A DNA stretch of 64,000 nt, from assembly GCF_014195585.1 (NCBI RefSeq), contig NZ_JACICA010000007.1, positions 62,001-126,000 on the forward strand. Direction: 5' to 3'. This DNA comes from Alloprevotella rava. Lineage in GTDB: Bacteria; Bacteroidota; Bacteroidia; Bacteroidales; Bacteroidaceae. The number at the start of each line of letters is the position of its first letter. Position 1 is the stretch's first letter. A model generated the notes under the pieces. That model made no database searches. It was not told the DNA's origin and saw nothing but the letters and a program-made list of their open reading frames with translations. Positions 63,361-64,000 of this stretch are shown piece after piece. The translations under genes were made by a program, and so were the position numbers.

Positions 63361-64000
63361 CACATCCATTAATCTGTTCTTCATATTAGTCCGTATCCCT
63401 ATTACGATATGTACACCTCTGTCAAAGAGTGAAGCAAAAAGTGATTGAGAAATATACCCTTTATCGGCATATAATTTTCCAAATAAATCCTTCGTTAAAT
63501 CGTTGAATACTTTTGGGTTACGGTCGTCTACATTGGCTCGGGTTAGAGCAAAATTGAGTAGCTCGCCTCGTTCATTACACAAAAGATGAAGTTTGAAGCC
63601 ATAGTACCATCCCATAGTACTTTTTCCCTTTTGGGCGTACCCTTTGAATACGCGATTACGGGATTGTCTCTTGTTTTCGCACACTGGAATACGTGTAGAA
63701 TCGAAAAAGGTTATCCCGGTGCATTCTCCCATTAATCCCAGTTTGAGAAAGAGCAAAAGGGGTATTGCAACACGAGGCATACGCTCAACGAAGCGTGTAT
63801 AGGAGAGTAGATTGGGAAACTCTTTTTTTAGTTCTCGGCAAACATAGAAGAGATAGAAATGTTTGAAATTCCGAAAAGTATTGCTGTGGAACAAAATAAG
63901 AATTGTGATCATTTCGGCATCACTCATCCGCCCTTTTCTCTTGCGATGTTTTGGACTATTGGCAGGGGCGTTTGAGAGAGAAAGAGAGGTATTGTTTAAT
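63307..64000 (-). pseudogene. IS982-family transposase, copy A: 5' part, cut by the element and by the window edge
   Basis: From the right edge to 63361 the frame is an intact transposase (MSDAEMITILILFHS, ITFFDSTRIPVC, GYAQKGKSTMG, KLYADKGYIS, up to MKNRLMDV). It then reads 17 foreign residues (NREYLAELSKRKSTSCV) into the element and stops at 63307. The missing C-terminus is at 43701-43928 on the same strand. The start and left terminal repeat lie outside the window. Confidence 0.88.

Larger units (their letters stand above)
43926..63363. mobile_element. Integrative mobilizable element of about 19.4 kb carrying a restriction/defence locus
   Basis: Bounded by CAC at 43926-43928 and 63361-63363, with the two halves of an IS982 transposase outside. 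Contents in order: integrase arm-like repeats, a nested IS982 copy, two tyrosine recombinases, the defence operon, vsr, two HTH genes, primase, DUF3408, candidate oriT, mobC and relaxase. No mating-pore (Tra) genes are seen, so transfer would need a helper conjugative element. The backbone looks richer in G+C than the defence cargo, suggesting separate origins. Confidence 0.82.

Overview
The window is from a Bacteroidales chromosome, probably Prevotellaceae or a close relative. The evidence is Bacteroidetes-type promoters (TTG, 19-21 bases, TAnnTTTG), a PorE-like type IX secretion protein, a TamL-type lipoprotein, a TPR hybrid two-component regulator, a DUF4295 gene beside L33 and L28, and a tmRNA encoding the tag GENNYALAA. 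The genus is an inference.

Positions 1-43,580 are mostly housekeeping DNA: nagA, porE, gpsA, lysS, a thiamine-phosphate-synthase-like gene and prs; a minus-strand run DUF177-rpmF-fabH-era-der-DUF4878; a glycosyltransferase, an RNA methyltransferase, tamL and an MBL hydrolase; tRNA-Cys; the hybrid regulator facing a frameshifted secreted-protein gene; a probable type IX cargo; FHA, SPOR and HU-domain genes followed by rimO, a frameshifted purN and ftsY; DUF4295-rpmG-rpmB; cinA-like, tsaD and map; tmRNA; a polysaccharide-export gene; recF; ribH; and tRNA-Tyr/tRNA-Asp. Four intergenic regions carry a CCTTATT word repeated with 21-base spacing.

Positions 43,926-63,363 are a mobilizable element of about 19.4 kb inserted in an IS982-family transposase gene. 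The two halves of that gene flank the element in the same orientation, and joining them at a shared CAC restores the reading frame. The element has two tandem tyrosine recombinases, two excisionase-like HTH genes, a primase broken by TAG, a DUF3408 gene, a candidate oriT hairpin, mobC and a relaxase. A second IS982 copy with 5-base target duplications (TTTAT) sits inside its left end.

The cargo (47,903-58,535) is an AT-rich, tightly packed restriction/defence locus: C5-cytosine methyltransferase, small PD-(D/E)XK-like protein, MORC-like GHKL ATPase, Z1 helicase-like ATPase, DUF4420-like nuclease, AIPR protein, and a last gene split by a T8 tract. A convergent vsr gene closes it. It resembles the MORC/GHKL-plus-Z1 restriction neighbourhoods predicted by comparative genomics. 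The full combination, the T8 switch and the 21-base phased repeats are the most interesting features here.
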